64,000 nucleotides of DNA from Aquificota bacterium (GTDB lineage Bacteria; Aquificota; Aquificia; Aquificales; Aquificaceae): positions 620,001 to 684,000 of the forward strand of contig CP076324.1 of the NCBI GenBank assembly GCA_018771605.1, written 5' to 3'. The notes beneath the pieces were generated by a model that did no database searches, was not told the DNA's origin, and saw only the letters and a program-made list of their open reading frames with translations. Position numbers and translations under genes: made by a program. This document shows, piece after piece, positions 26,948 to 34,923 of the stretch (position 1 is the stretch's first letter; each line of letters begins with the position of its first letter).

Positions 26948-27850
26948 ATGAAGCTTGCAAGTATTGACGTAGGTTCCTATTCCATAAGATTAAGCGTGGC
27001 AGACTTGGATGGTGGTCTAAGGCTTATCCACGAAGAGGGAGTTATAACCGCCTTGGCTACAGACCTAAAGGAAAGTGGCCTTCTTAGAGAAGACAGGATG
27101 GAAGAAAGCTTGCAGGTTATAAAAAGCTTTGTTGAAAAGGCAAAAAGCTTGGGTGCAGAGCGCATAAAAATAGTGGGCACAGAGACCCTAAGAAGGGCAA
27201 AAAACTCTTCAGAGTTTATAAAAAGGCTAAAAGAGCTTACAGGCATTGAGCTAAAGGTTATAGCACCAGAAGAGGAAGGAAGGTATGCCTTTTTATCGGT
27301 AGCTTATTCCCTTAGGCCTCAAGGGAGGTTTTGTATAATAGACCAGGGTGGGGGGTCCACAGAGTTTGTTTGCGGAAGGGGCTTTCAGGTGGAGTCTCTT
27401 AGGTCCTTGCCCTTTGGCATAGTAAACCTCACAGAGGAGTTTATACATAGCGACCCACCAAAGCTTTATGAATTGGAATCTCTCAAAAACTTCCTTGACG
27501 AGCAGATAAAGGAAGTGGTAGAGCCTTGCGACCAGCTTATAGGCCTTGGGGGAACGATAACCACCATTGCTGCCATAGAGTATGGCATATACCCATATAA
27601 GGGCGAGGAAGTGCATGGGAAAGAACTAAGCATAGACAAAATCATGTTTTGGATTGAGACTTTGAGCTCTATGAGAGAAAAAGACAGGATTGCCAACTTT
27701 CCACATATAGAGCCAAAGAGGGCAAAGGTAATAATCCCAGGGCTTTTGATCTTTTATAGGAGCATGCTACTCTTTGGAAAGGACAAAATAAAAGTGAGCG
27801 ACTGGGGCCTAAAGGAAGGTCTTTTGGTGGAGGAGGTCATAAAAAAGTAA
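26948..27850 (+). CDS. Ppx/GppA-family phosphatase (exopolyphosphatase)
   Basis: 300 residues, the single-core form without a C-terminal HD domain. ASIDVGSYSIRLSVAD and IIDQGGGSTEFVCG are the two phosphate-binding loops of the ASKHA fold, and LGGTITTIAAIEYG is the third. It removes phosphate from polyphosphate or from pppGpp. Isolated plus-strand gene, convergent with the large porin gene. Confidence 0.93.
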   Translation: MKLASIDVGSYSIRLSVADLDGGLRLIHEEGVITALATDLKESGLLREDRMEESLQVIKSFVEKAKSLGAERIKIVGTETLRRAKNSSEFIKRLKELTGIELKVIAPEEEGRYAFLSVAYSLRPQGRFCIIDQGGGSTEFVCGRGFQVESLRSLPFGIVNLTEEFIHSDPPKLYELESLKNFLDEQIKEVVEPCDQLIGLGGTITTIAAIEYGIYPYKGEEVHGKELSIDKIMFWIETLSSMREKDRIANFPHIEPKRAKVIIPGLLIFYRSMLLFGKDKIKVSDWGLKEGLLVEEVIKK

Positions 27851-27912
27851 AAAAAAGGGAGGAAAGGCGGGGGGAGCAGGGGCAAACGCCCGCAAAAAGC
27901 TGGAACAGTCCT

Positions 27913-29493
27913 TCAAAAGATCCATTGGAACTGTAAAGTAATTGCATCGTTCTTTATTTTGACGTTTCCTTCATCAAGCTTTGTATACTCCAAGGTCCAA
28001 CGGAAGTTTTCGTTTATATAGTAGTAGTTTATACCCACGCCCAACTGTTTTATCTTGCCCAGATAGCTGGTAGGGCTGTTATTTTGACCCACAAAGTTTG
28101 TAGCATCTCCATAGAACCTCGTATCATTACCACTTCCAACTTTAACTATCTGTGGCTTGTACTCCGAATAGCTTATGTACGGCTCAAACTTATGCTTGGA
28201 CTGTGGATTTATCATATATCCCGCCTTTACAAGCCAAAAATCGTTTTTTATGCTTTTGTTAGGATATACGTTGTTAGCACCGTCAGTAAGAACAAGCTTG
28301 TCAAACTTTACTTGACCTAATTCTGCCACAAAGGATATGGGCCCATGGTGCCAAGCAAAGTCCACACCATAGAATTTCATATCAACCTTGTTGTCAAGGA
28401 GAGTATTAGCCAAAGTAGTATTTGCTGCAGACAAAGGATTGGGTAGCAATAAGTAGGGTATTCTTATATTAACAGTGCCAGCTCCGTTTTGGAGAGAACC
28501 ATTACCAGCAACACCTGGAGATATACCCTGCGTATCTGTAATAATGTGCTGGTCTATCTTGTTCTGAAAGGCGTAAGAGACTCCAACTGTTATACCTTTT
28601 CTCTTGCCAAGATAGGTATCTCTGTAAAGCCAGTTGTATATGGCAGGCCTTCCCTCTGGGTCTCCAAAGCTAAGAGTGCCTCTAAACGTTATAAGCGGGC
28701 TGTTGGAAGAATTTCCCCTTGCCTTTGAAAGGCAGGTAGCCACACCTGCGTTGGGTGCTGTATAACCACAAAGAGGTGTTGTAGCAGAAGGTTGTGCAAC
28801 CACAGTCTCATCCCACGGGTTTTTAACATTTTTAAACCCACCAAACAATCCCAAAAAGCCATCTACAGTTATCTTAGAGTAGCCCTGCCCTTTGTTGGAA
28901 CCTCTTATATGTGCATATCCTCCAAAGGCCCTTCCTGTTACATCACCTGTGGCCAAATGCGTCCATCTTAGTGTTGCATTGGTCCTATCTAAGTCAAGGT
29001 TATCATAAGCCCTCTGGAACTGTTCTCTACCCAGTGGCACCCTTGGGTATCCAAGGTGTAGGTCAAGGGTTATGCCCTTCATATCGGTCATGGCGCTGGG
29101 TACAAGCACTGCATCCAATTCATGTATTACACCTGTGTTTCTGTTGCTTTGTCTTTTGGCATGTGTTGGCTGTCCACCAAAGGGTGCATCATAAGGATCT
29201 CTTCCAAAGTCGTTATCTCTCAAAACAAAGTTGAACTTAAACCAAGGGTTAACACTTCCTCCAAATCTCAACCTTACCCTTCTAAAGAAAATATCACTCC
29301 TATCGCTTGCATTTACAAAGTTTGGCCTGTTTTGACTGCTTATATCCTGTTGTCTAAACCATATCTGCATAAGAAGGTTTATATCCATGTATTGTTCTTC
29401 TGAAGCTCCAGAAAGTCTGATGGCGTGAGAGAGGTCGGGTGTAAATAAAGCAGCAGTAAGTAAAAAGGCACCTATCACCTTTTTGTTTTTCAT
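27913..29493 (-). CDS. Outer membrane porin, OprP/OprO-like
   Basis: 526 residues with signal peptide (ending DLSHA) and terminal Phe (LQFQWIF). The N-terminal mature part YMDINLLMQIWFRQQD and FFRRVRLRFGGSVNPWFKFNFVLRDND resembles phosphate-selective porin O/P proteins, and many GVDFAWHHG-type strands follow. It lies 11 bp behind the DsrE-like gene and is under the sigma-54 promoter at 30049. Substrate is unknown; an oxyanion is a reasonable guess from the family. Confidence 0.82.
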   Translation of the reverse strand: MKNKKVIGAFLLTAALFTPDLSHAIRLSGASEEQYMDINLLMQIWFRQQDISSQNRPNFVNASDRSDIFFRRVRLRFGGSVNPWFKFNFVLRDNDFGRDPYDAPFGGQPTHAKRQSNRNTGVIHELDAVLVPSAMTDMKGITLDLHLGYPRVPLGREQFQRAYDNLDLDRTNATLRWTHLATGDVTGRAFGGYAHIRGSNKGQGYSKITVDGFLGLFGGFKNVKNPWDETVVAQPSATTPLCGYTAPNAGVATCLSKARGNSSNSPLITFRGTLSFGDPEGRPAIYNWLYRDTYLGKRKGITVGVSYAFQNKIDQHIITDTQGISPGVAGNGSLQNGAGTVNIRIPYLLLPNPLSAANTTLANTLLDNKVDMKFYGVDFAWHHGPISFVAELGQVKFDKLVLTDGANNVYPNKSIKNDFWLVKAGYMINPQSKHKFEPYISYSEYKPQIVKVGSGNDTRFYGDATNFVGQNNSPTSYLGKIKQLGVGINYYYINENFRWTLEYTKLDEGNVKIKNDAITLQFQWIF

Positions 29494-29504
29494 AGTTCAC
29501 CTCC

Positions 29505-30011
29505 TTATTGAACTTTTATGTAAGCAAAGCCTTGAGATTGCAGATGTCCTATTGCGCCAACGCCAGAAGGCACGATCTTCGTAAATTCATGAAGCTTATT
29601 TGGATCCAACTTAAGCCTTTGCAGTGTTATGTTGCATATATAGAACTCCACGCCATAGGCAAGCAGGTCCTTCTCCATTTGATAAAGCTCGCCTATCTTT
29701 ACAGCTTCTGTCTCCCAAGGACTACCAGATAGGTCCTTCATGAAGAACTTAACGCCAGGGCCATGGGCAACAACCACTATCTTTATCTTGAGTGGGTCAT
29801 TATCATAAACAGACATATGGTTCCTTATGTTTCCAAGCATAGCCTTAAACCTTGCTTCTTGTGGGAAATCACAGTGATAAACCACTCCCAGCTGTGCTTC
29901 CTTCTTCAAGTCCTCCATCTTTACTTTGGGTGGTGCAGCTACCGCAAGCCTATTTATAAAAGGCACAGAGGCTAAAAGGGTAGCCCATTTAAAAAAACCT
30001 CTCCTGTCCAT
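29505..30011 (-). CDS. Tat-exported DsrE-family protein
   Basis: 168 residues. A twin-arginine signal (MDRRGFFKWATLLASVPF ... AVAAPP) predicts export as a folded protein, as in several periplasmic DsrE-like proteins. The mature part LGVVYHCDFPQEARF, KIKIVVVAHGPGVKFFM and YGVEFYICNITLQRL is the DsrE/DsrF fold, with a single Cys (in YICNIT) near the position used for persulfide carriage. The frame is open to 30086, but the Met at 30011 follows an AGGAGG and gives the signal peptide. First gene of the sigma-54-driven dsrE-porin operon. Confidence 0.85.
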   Translation of the reverse strand: MDRRGFFKWATLLASVPFINRLAVAAPPKVKMEDLKKEAQLGVVYHCDFPQEARFKAMLGNIRNHMSVYDNDPLKIKIVVVAHGPGVKFFMKDLSGSPWETEAVKIGELYQMEKDLLAYGVEFYICNITLQRLKLDPNKLHEFTKIVPSGVGAIGHLQSQGFAYIKVQ

Positions 30012-30048
30012 AGTTATACCTCCTTTTTCTTTTCTGGTTTTATGATTT

Positions 30049-30064
30049 AGCAAAAAACATGCCA
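30049..30064 (-). promoter_or_regulatory. Sigma-54 promoter of the dsrE-porin operon
   Basis: Minus strand: TGGCAT-GTTTT-TTGCT, with the invariant GG and GC at the right spacing. Initiation near 30038 leaves a short leader with AGGAGG before the ATG at 30011. Tandem 14-bp repeats lie 64-97 bp further upstream. Confidence 0.8.
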
Positions 30065-30127
30065 AGATGTCACAGGGCTTATACATAGATAAATCAAGGC
30101 TTTTAAATAAGGTAAGATTTAATCCTT

Positions 30128-30161
30128 ATTGCCACTTTGACCATTTAATTGCCAATTTGAC
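30128..30161 (-). promoter_or_regulatory. Tandem 14-bp repeats, probable NtrC-type enhancer site
   Basis: ATTGCCACTTTGAC (30128-30141) and ATTGCCAATTTGAC (30148-30161) match at 13 of 14 positions with a 20-bp period, close to two helical turns. On the operon strand each reads GTCAAA-TGGCAAT. Position and periodicity suit dimer sites for a sigma-54 activator; the regulator gene starting at 33020 is the obvious candidate. Confidence 0.7.
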
Positions 30162-30171
30162 AATCACATAA

Positions 30172-31714
30172 GAAGGTGTGTCAAAAATCCACTCTACCTA
30201 CAATTATGTTAAAATAACAAAGAGATGATAACCATAAGCACTAAGCTTTTATTCTCAAACTATCAAGACAAAGAGAAGGTCTTAAACCTAATGAGAATAT
30301 GGTCTTCTGCTATGAGATATGCCTACAAAAGACTTTCAGAAAGCATGGATATCAACACTTTAAGAAAGTTAATTCAAAATGTGTTTGGACTAAACGCAAG
30401 ATATTCACACTCAGCCATTGTTAAAGCACAAGCCTTGATGAAAGTAAGAAAAGAGAAAGGAGAAAGCTTAAAAAAGGTTATATTTGGCGGAAGAGATAAT
30501 TTTAGAAAATTGCAAAAAAGACATATAAACGGGAAAGACTACCAAAAGTTAAAAATACAATTCCAAGAGAGGAGAAAAGGCAATCTATACTCCATAGGAC
30601 AAGCAAATTGTAAAGGAAACCAAAACACAAGGATAGAAGTAAAAGAGGATAGGACCTATCTTAGAATAAACACAGGAGAAAGGCAATATGTATATGCCTT
30701 GATAAGTGCAGGGGATAGGATAGACAAGATTAAAGAGATAGCTTTTTCTGGAAGAGCATATACGGTAGAGCTAAAGCTAAGAGATGGCAATGTGTATGCT
30801 TACTTCACCATAGAGGAAGAATATCCACAGATAGAGATAACCAAAGCTTATGGAGTAATAGGCATAGACCTAAACGCCTATCCAAACCACATAGCTTGGG
30901 CTGAGACAGATGAATATGGAAACCTTTTAAGCTATGGTGAAATAGCTATGCCAGAACTGGGAAGTGGGAATGGCAATAAAAGAGACTATTACATCTGGAT
31001 ATACGCACATAGAGTTGTAAGCTTAGTTAAAGAGAAAGGAAAGGCAATAGTTATAGAGAAGTTAAGGATAAAAGACAAAGGAAAAAAAGGAGATTATTCT
31101 GGGAGGCTTTCAAGAAGGATAAGGCATAACTTTGCTTACAGAAAGCTATTAGAAAGGATAAAGCTACTTGCAAAAAGGAATGGCATAGAAGTGATAGAAG
31201 TAAATCCAGCCTACACATCCATCATAGGCATGTTAAAGTATGCACCGCAATACATGGTAAGCAAGGATGTAGCAAGTGCCTATGTGATAGCAAGAAAAGG
31301 CTTAGGACTAAAGGAAAAAGTGCCAAAGAATTATGTGGAGCTTCTTAGAAAGTTAAGCATAGAGGAGTTAAAGGAATTAAAAGAGTATGTGAGAGAAAAG
31401 GTAAAGAACGCTTATTTAAAAGCCAAGCATATGAAAGAGATAAGCTATTTAATAAAAAGCCTTGAGAGTGAGCCAAGGAGAGTATCTGAGCCTCTGGAAG
31501 GAACAAGCTTAGGTACTCAATTTAATCCATGGCGAGTTCTCAAGGTAGTGGTGCTAACCGCACTCTCCCCTGAGAGGGTCATAAGGGACCTCTCTGTCCT
31601 GAAAGATATTCTCTTTCGGGGCTTGTGGGGAGACCCGAAAAGGGCACGAGCTCCTACTGCAGGGGGTAGGGGCGTAGTCTGTGTGAAAACGCAGGCTATT
31701 TTTGAAACACCCTG
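30172..31714 (+). mobile_element. TnpB-only element copy 1, with inverted-repeat ends and target duplication
   Basis: Left end GAAGGTGTGTCAAAAAT (30172-30188); right end ATTTTTGAAACACCCTG (31698-31714), which is its inverted repeat at 14 of 17 positions. ATCACATAA flanks both sides (30163-30171, 31715-31723), a 9-bp target duplication (10 bp if the next G is counted). The cargo is a single tnpB-like gene with no tnpA. The insertion lies exactly at the stop codon of the NtrC-type regulator gene and 2 bp from the enhancer repeats, so it separates regulator from target operon without breaking either. Confidence 0.88.
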
Positions 31715-31715
31715 A
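30225..31715 (+). CDS. TnpB-like RuvC nuclease, zinc-ribbon-less type, copy 1
   Basis: 496 residues, longer than typical TnpB. Probable RuvC residues are Asp215 (GVIGIDLNAYP), Glu278 (AIVIEKLRI) and Asp348 (SKDVASAYVIARKGLG). The CxxC zinc ribbon normally between the last two motifs is absent; instead NPAYTSIIGMLKYAPQY is present, as in the TnpB-related branch of the IS200/IS605 accessory proteins. The last ~72 residues are encoded by the structured 3' region and may be a by-product of read-through or a real extension. The TGA stop uses the first base of the flanking target sequence. About 93 percent identical to copy 2 by eye. Confidence 0.9.
   Translation: MITISTKLLFSNYQDKEKVLNLMRIWSSAMRYAYKRLSESMDINTLRKLIQNVFGLNARYSHSAIVKAQALMKVRKEKGESLKKVIFGGRDNFRKLQKRHINGKDYQKLKIQFQERRKGNLYSIGQANCKGNQNTRIEVKEDRTYLRINTGERQYVYALISAGDRIDKIKEIAFSGRAYTVELKLRDGNVYAYFTIEEEYPQIEITKAYGVIGIDLNAYPNHIAWAETDEYGNLLSYGEIAMPELGSGNGNKRDYYIWIYAHRVVSLVKEKGKAIVIEKLRIKDKGKKGDYSGRLSRRIRHNFAYRKLLERIKLLAKRNGIEVIEVNPAYTSIIGMLKYAPQYMVSKDVASAYVIARKGLGLKEKVPKNYVELLRKLSIEELKELKEYVREKVKNAYLKAKHMKEISYLIKSLESEPRRVSEPLEGTSLGTQFNPWRVLKVVVLTALSPERVIRDLSVLKDILFRGLWGDPKRARAPTAGGRGVVCVKTQAIFETP
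31500..31714 (+). ncRNA. Putative omega (guide) RNA region of TnpB element copy 1
   Basis: The last 215 bp are almost identical to copy 2 and, where they differ, pairing is kept. Stem CCTAC (31653-31657)/GTAGG (31666-31670) becomes CCCGC/GCGGG in copy 2, two compensatory changes. Stem CTGTGT/ACGCAG (31679-31694, loop GAAA) becomes CTGTGT/GCACAG. Further GC-rich complementary segments (CTCTCCCCTGAGAG, GGGACC) lie upstream. In IS200/IS605 systems the reRNA/omega RNA ends at the element right end and takes its guide from the flank, here starting ATCACATAAGG. Confidence 0.65.
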
Positions 31716-33020
31716 TCACATAAGGTTGTACTTTTTCAATTTTCTGTAGAAGGTCCTTAGTGGAATGTCCAAAAGCTCTGCAGCCTTCTTTTTATTAAAA
31801 TTCACCTTTTTTAACACCTCTTCAATCTTTACCTTCTCCATCTCTTTAAGGCTTTCTGGCTTTTTGTTAAAAGGCATGCTAATATGCTCCTCGTCAATTA
31901 GATTACCACTGCACAAAAGCACCGCCCTCTCTATTATGTTTTTTAGCTCTCTCACATTGCCAGGATAGTCATAAGAAAGAAGCAACTTTTTTGCTCTTTC
32001 TGTAATCCCTTCTATCTTTTTGTTATATTTCCTCTTGAACTTCTCAAGGAAATGCTCTGTCAAAGGTATTATATCTTCCTTCCTTTCCCTTAAAGGTGGA
32101 ATCCTAATCTCAACGGTGTTTAGCCTATAGTATAAATCATCTCTAAATAACCCGTCTTCCACAAGCTTTTGTATATCCCTGTTGGTTGCAGATATAATAC
32201 GCACATCAGCCTCTATCTCCTTCCTTCCACCTACCCTATAGAATTTCTTTTCTTCTATGGCTCTCAAAAGCTTGGCTTGTAATGCCAAGTCAAGTTCTGC
32301 TATTTCATCCAAAAATAGAGTTCCATTCCTGGCAAGCTCCAAAAAGCCCTCCTTTGGTTGGTTTGCCCCCGTAAAGGCCCCCCTTTCATGCCCAAAAAGC
32401 TCCACCTCCAAAAGGTCCGTAGGTATGGCGGATACATTTATAGCTATAAAGGCCTTGTCCTTTCTATCGCTAAGTTTATGTATAAGCTTGGCTACAAGCT
32501 CCTTTCCAACTCCACTTTCACCTTGAATGAGAACATTACAATCACTACAGGCTATTTTTTCAACTGTCTCAATTACCTTTTTCATAGCAGGGCTTGCCAC
32601 AATCATCTCCTCTTCCATCAATCTCTTTTCTTGCTTTAAAAGCCTGTTTTCCCTCTTAAGGTTTAGCATACTCTCAATCTTTTTAACAACCAGCTCAACC
32701 TCCTCCAAGCTACAGGGCTTGGTCAGAAAATCAAAGGCTCCAAGCTTTGTAGCCTCAACGGCCGTCTTTATGGTTCCATGCCCCGTTATAACAACAACCT
32801 CTTGGTTAGTGTTAGTCTCTTTTATCCTTTTTAATAGTTCCATACCGTTCATATCTGGTAAAAACAGGTCAAGTAGTATAAGGTCATAGTGCTGGCTTTC
32901 TAAGTGTTCTATGGCGCTTTTTCCGCTTGCCACATGCTCGGTTAAATAGCCCTTTTCCCTCAAGAACTTTGCCAAAAGCCACCCATATTCAACTTCATCC
33001 TCAACTATTAGTATTTTCAT
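31716..33020 (-). CDS. NtrC-family sigma-54-dependent response regulator
   Basis: 434 residues. Receiver domain with phospho-acceptor Asp51 (ILLDLFLPD) and Lys in TKPCS; AAA+ domain with Walker A GESGVGKE, the sigma-54 contact loop GAFTGA and Walker B FLDEI; C-terminal Fis-type helix-turn-helix (NKKKAAELLDIPLRTFYRKLKK). The ATG at 33020 (MKILIVEDE) overlaps the kinase gene by 20 bp. The stop lies at the right edge of the TnpB element. It most likely binds the repeats at 30128-30161 to drive dsrE-porin. Confidence 0.95.
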   Translation of the reverse strand: MKILIVEDEVEYGWLLAKFLREKGYLTEHVASGKSAIEHLESQHYDLILLDLFLPDMNGMELLKRIKETNTNQEVVVITGHGTIKTAVEATKLGAFDFLTKPCSLEEVELVVKKIESMLNLKRENRLLKQEKRLMEEEMIVASPAMKKVIETVEKIACSDCNVLIQGESGVGKELVAKLIHKLSDRKDKAFIAINVSAIPTDLLEVELFGHERGAFTGANQPKEGFLELARNGTLFLDEIAELDLALQAKLLRAIEEKKFYRVGGRKEIEADVRIISATNRDIQKLVEDGLFRDDLYYRLNTVEIRIPPLRERKEDIIPLTEHFLEKFKRKYNKKIEGITERAKKLLLSYDYPGNVRELKNIIERAVLLCSGNLIDEEHISMPFNKKPESLKEMEKVKIEEVLKKVNFNKKKAAELLDIPLRTFYRKLKKYNLM

Positions 33021-34923
33021 AGCTCCCATCTCCTTTTTTAATATATACACGGACCTCGCACCCTTTATGTAGATTCTCATACTCTATTTTCCCTCCCATC
33101 TCTTCCACAAACCTTTTTGCGATAGCTAAACCAAGGCCAAAGCCGTTTTCCTTTGATGTATAAAAAGGTGAAAAGACCTCTTCGGAAGGTATTCCTGGTC
33201 CCTCATCCCTTATCCTCCATACCAAGAAAGAATTCATTTCCTCTATGTTTATATAAACTTTGCCTTGCATAGGTGAAGCATCTATGGCGTTATCTATGAT
33301 GTTTAAAAGTATCTGTTCAAGCTTCCAAGGATAGGTAAAAATTCTCTTGTTATTCACATTTGCACTTAGCTCTATAACCACACCTTTTTTCCTAGCTTTA
33401 AAGTTAATTATATCCAAAAGGTCCTTTGTAAAGTTAAAAGGATCAATCTCTTCTGGTGAACCATCGCAGTTTTTTGCTATGTAAAGCAACCTTTTAACCG
33501 TGTTTTTTACCCTTTCGGCATTCTTCAACACCACATCAGCCATATCTTTGAGTTCCTTTTCATCGGCTACACTTTTTATATACTCCGTATACCCCATAAT
33601 AGAAGCCAGAGGATTATTCAATTGATGTGCCAAAGAGCAAGCTATCTCACCAACAATAGCCAATCTTGAATACCTATTGATAAGAAACTCAAGGTTCTTT
33701 TTGTCGGTAATATCCTTTATATGGAAGAGAGTATAGCTTTTTTCTTCCATATCAATAGGTATGGATGCTATAGAAGCATACCTGCTTTTGCCCTTTATCT
33801 CCAAAAGGCTTTCTGGTATAAAGGTAAAAGAGCCAAGGCTAAGCTTTGGACTTATCTCTTTTACATACAAACCTAAAATCTCTTCTGGCTTTATACCAAA
33901 CATATCTAAAAATTTGTTGTTTGCCATTTCTATAACACCTTTTTCATTTTCCACCAAAAGCAAAGCATCTCCAAGGTTGTTAAAAAGGTTCATATAAACC
34001 CTTTTTTCTTTTTCAAGGCTATCAAGCAAGTTTTGAAAAGCCCTTGCCAATATATAAACCTCACCATAGCCTTTTACTTCAATGTTTTTCTTCTCAGCCC
34101 AGTTAATAACAGATAACTTTAGGTCCTCAAGTGGTTTGAATATTCTCCTAACGGTAAAAAAGCCAATTAGGAATAGCCCTCCACACAAAGCAAAGCTCAA
34201 TAAAAGGGATAATTTTAAGAAATCATAGGCATTCTTATATACATAATCTTCTGGCTCTCTAAGTTCAATACTCATATTAGCATTTTTAATATTTGTTTTA
34301 AGGCTAAGCTGTTTTTTATTGCTTCCTTGGTTTAGCACAAGCACAGGCACCCCTTGAGAGTCTAAAAGTCTTATAGTGGCCTTTTGAATACCATAAGCAT
34401 GTGTATATTCCTTGAGTAGGTCCCTTATGTTTAAGGAACAAACTATAAACCCCAGAGGAATATTGCTGTTCATATCAAAAACCTTCAAGTTAAGGTAGCT
34501 CTCCCCATTAGCATTTGAATATACATTTAGCACTTCATCCTCCCAGTTTAACCTATCTATACTTTTGGGAATACTTTCTAAGGTGGGAAGCCTTGCCTCT
34601 TGAAAGATAAGCCTTCCTTTTGTGTCATAATAACCACAGGCCGTTATATGTTCCATATCTCCCGTTATTCTCCATAGTATTTCTCTTGTATCAATGTCAA
34701 GGCTTCTATACCTTGCAACGAGAGATCTTATTTTTGATTGTGTTAGGTTAATCTCTTCACTTAGCCTATCTGCAAGTATCTTTAAAATTATTGTTTTATC
34801 CCTTTCCCATGATGTTTTTAGCTGGTCCTTCAACACCTGAAAATATGCAAAAACAAAGAAAAACTGAGCAAAAACCATAAAAAAGATAACTATTACTATG
34901 CTTTTCTTTATGCTTTGCCTCAT
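33001..34923 (-). CDS. Membrane sensor histidine kinase with PAS domain
   Basis: 640 residues. Membrane helix at 10-32, a periplasmic sensor of about 200 residues, a second helix near 230-255, a HAMP-like linker, a PAS domain (LLVENEKGVIEMANNKFLDMFG), then HisKA with phospho-His in CSLAHQLNNPLASIMGY and a HATPase domain (NIIDNAIDAS, DEGPGIP, GFGLGLAIAKRFVEE). Coupled to the binding protein upstream (4-bp overlap) and the regulator downstream. The periplasmic part probably reads the state of the neighbouring binding protein. Confidence 0.93.
   Translation of the reverse strand: MRQSIKKSIVIVIFFMVFAQFFFVFAYFQVLKDQLKTSWERDKTIILKILADRLSEEINLTQSKIRSLVARYRSLDIDTREILWRITGDMEHITACGYYDTKGRLIFQEARLPTLESIPKSIDRLNWEDEVLNVYSNANGESYLNLKVFDMNSNIPLGFIVCSLNIRDLLKEYTHAYGIQKATIRLLDSQGVPVLVLNQGSNKKQLSLKTNIKNANMSIELREPEDYVYKNAYDFLKLSLLLSFALCGGLFLIGFFTVRRIFKPLEDLKLSVINWAEKKNIEVKGYGEVYILARAFQNLLDSLEKEKRVYMNLFNNLGDALLLVENEKGVIEMANNKFLDMFGIKPEEILGLYVKEISPKLSLGSFTFIPESLLEIKGKSRYASIASIPIDMEEKSYTLFHIKDITDKKNLEFLINRYSRLAIVGEIACSLAHQLNNPLASIMGYTEYIKSVADEKELKDMADVVLKNAERVKNTVKRLLYIAKNCDGSPEEIDPFNFTKDLLDIINFKARKKGVVIELSANVNNKRIFTYPWKLEQILLNIIDNAIDASPMQGKVYINIEEMNSFLVWRIRDEGPGIPSEEVFSPFYTSKENGFGLGLAIAKRFVEEMGGKIEYENLHKGCEVRVYIKKGDGSYENTNS

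Noticed and set aside
27857-27895. G-rich stretch after ppx considered as a terminator or quadruplex regulator.
   Set aside because: The small GGGC/GCCC pairing has no T run and the G runs are irregular; it is only 62 bp between convergent genes.
30128-30161. Possible start of a CRISPR array because of the spaced repeats.
   Set aside because: Only two 14-bp units with a 6-bp gap, no cas genes, and a clear fit to an activator site next to a sigma-54 promoter.
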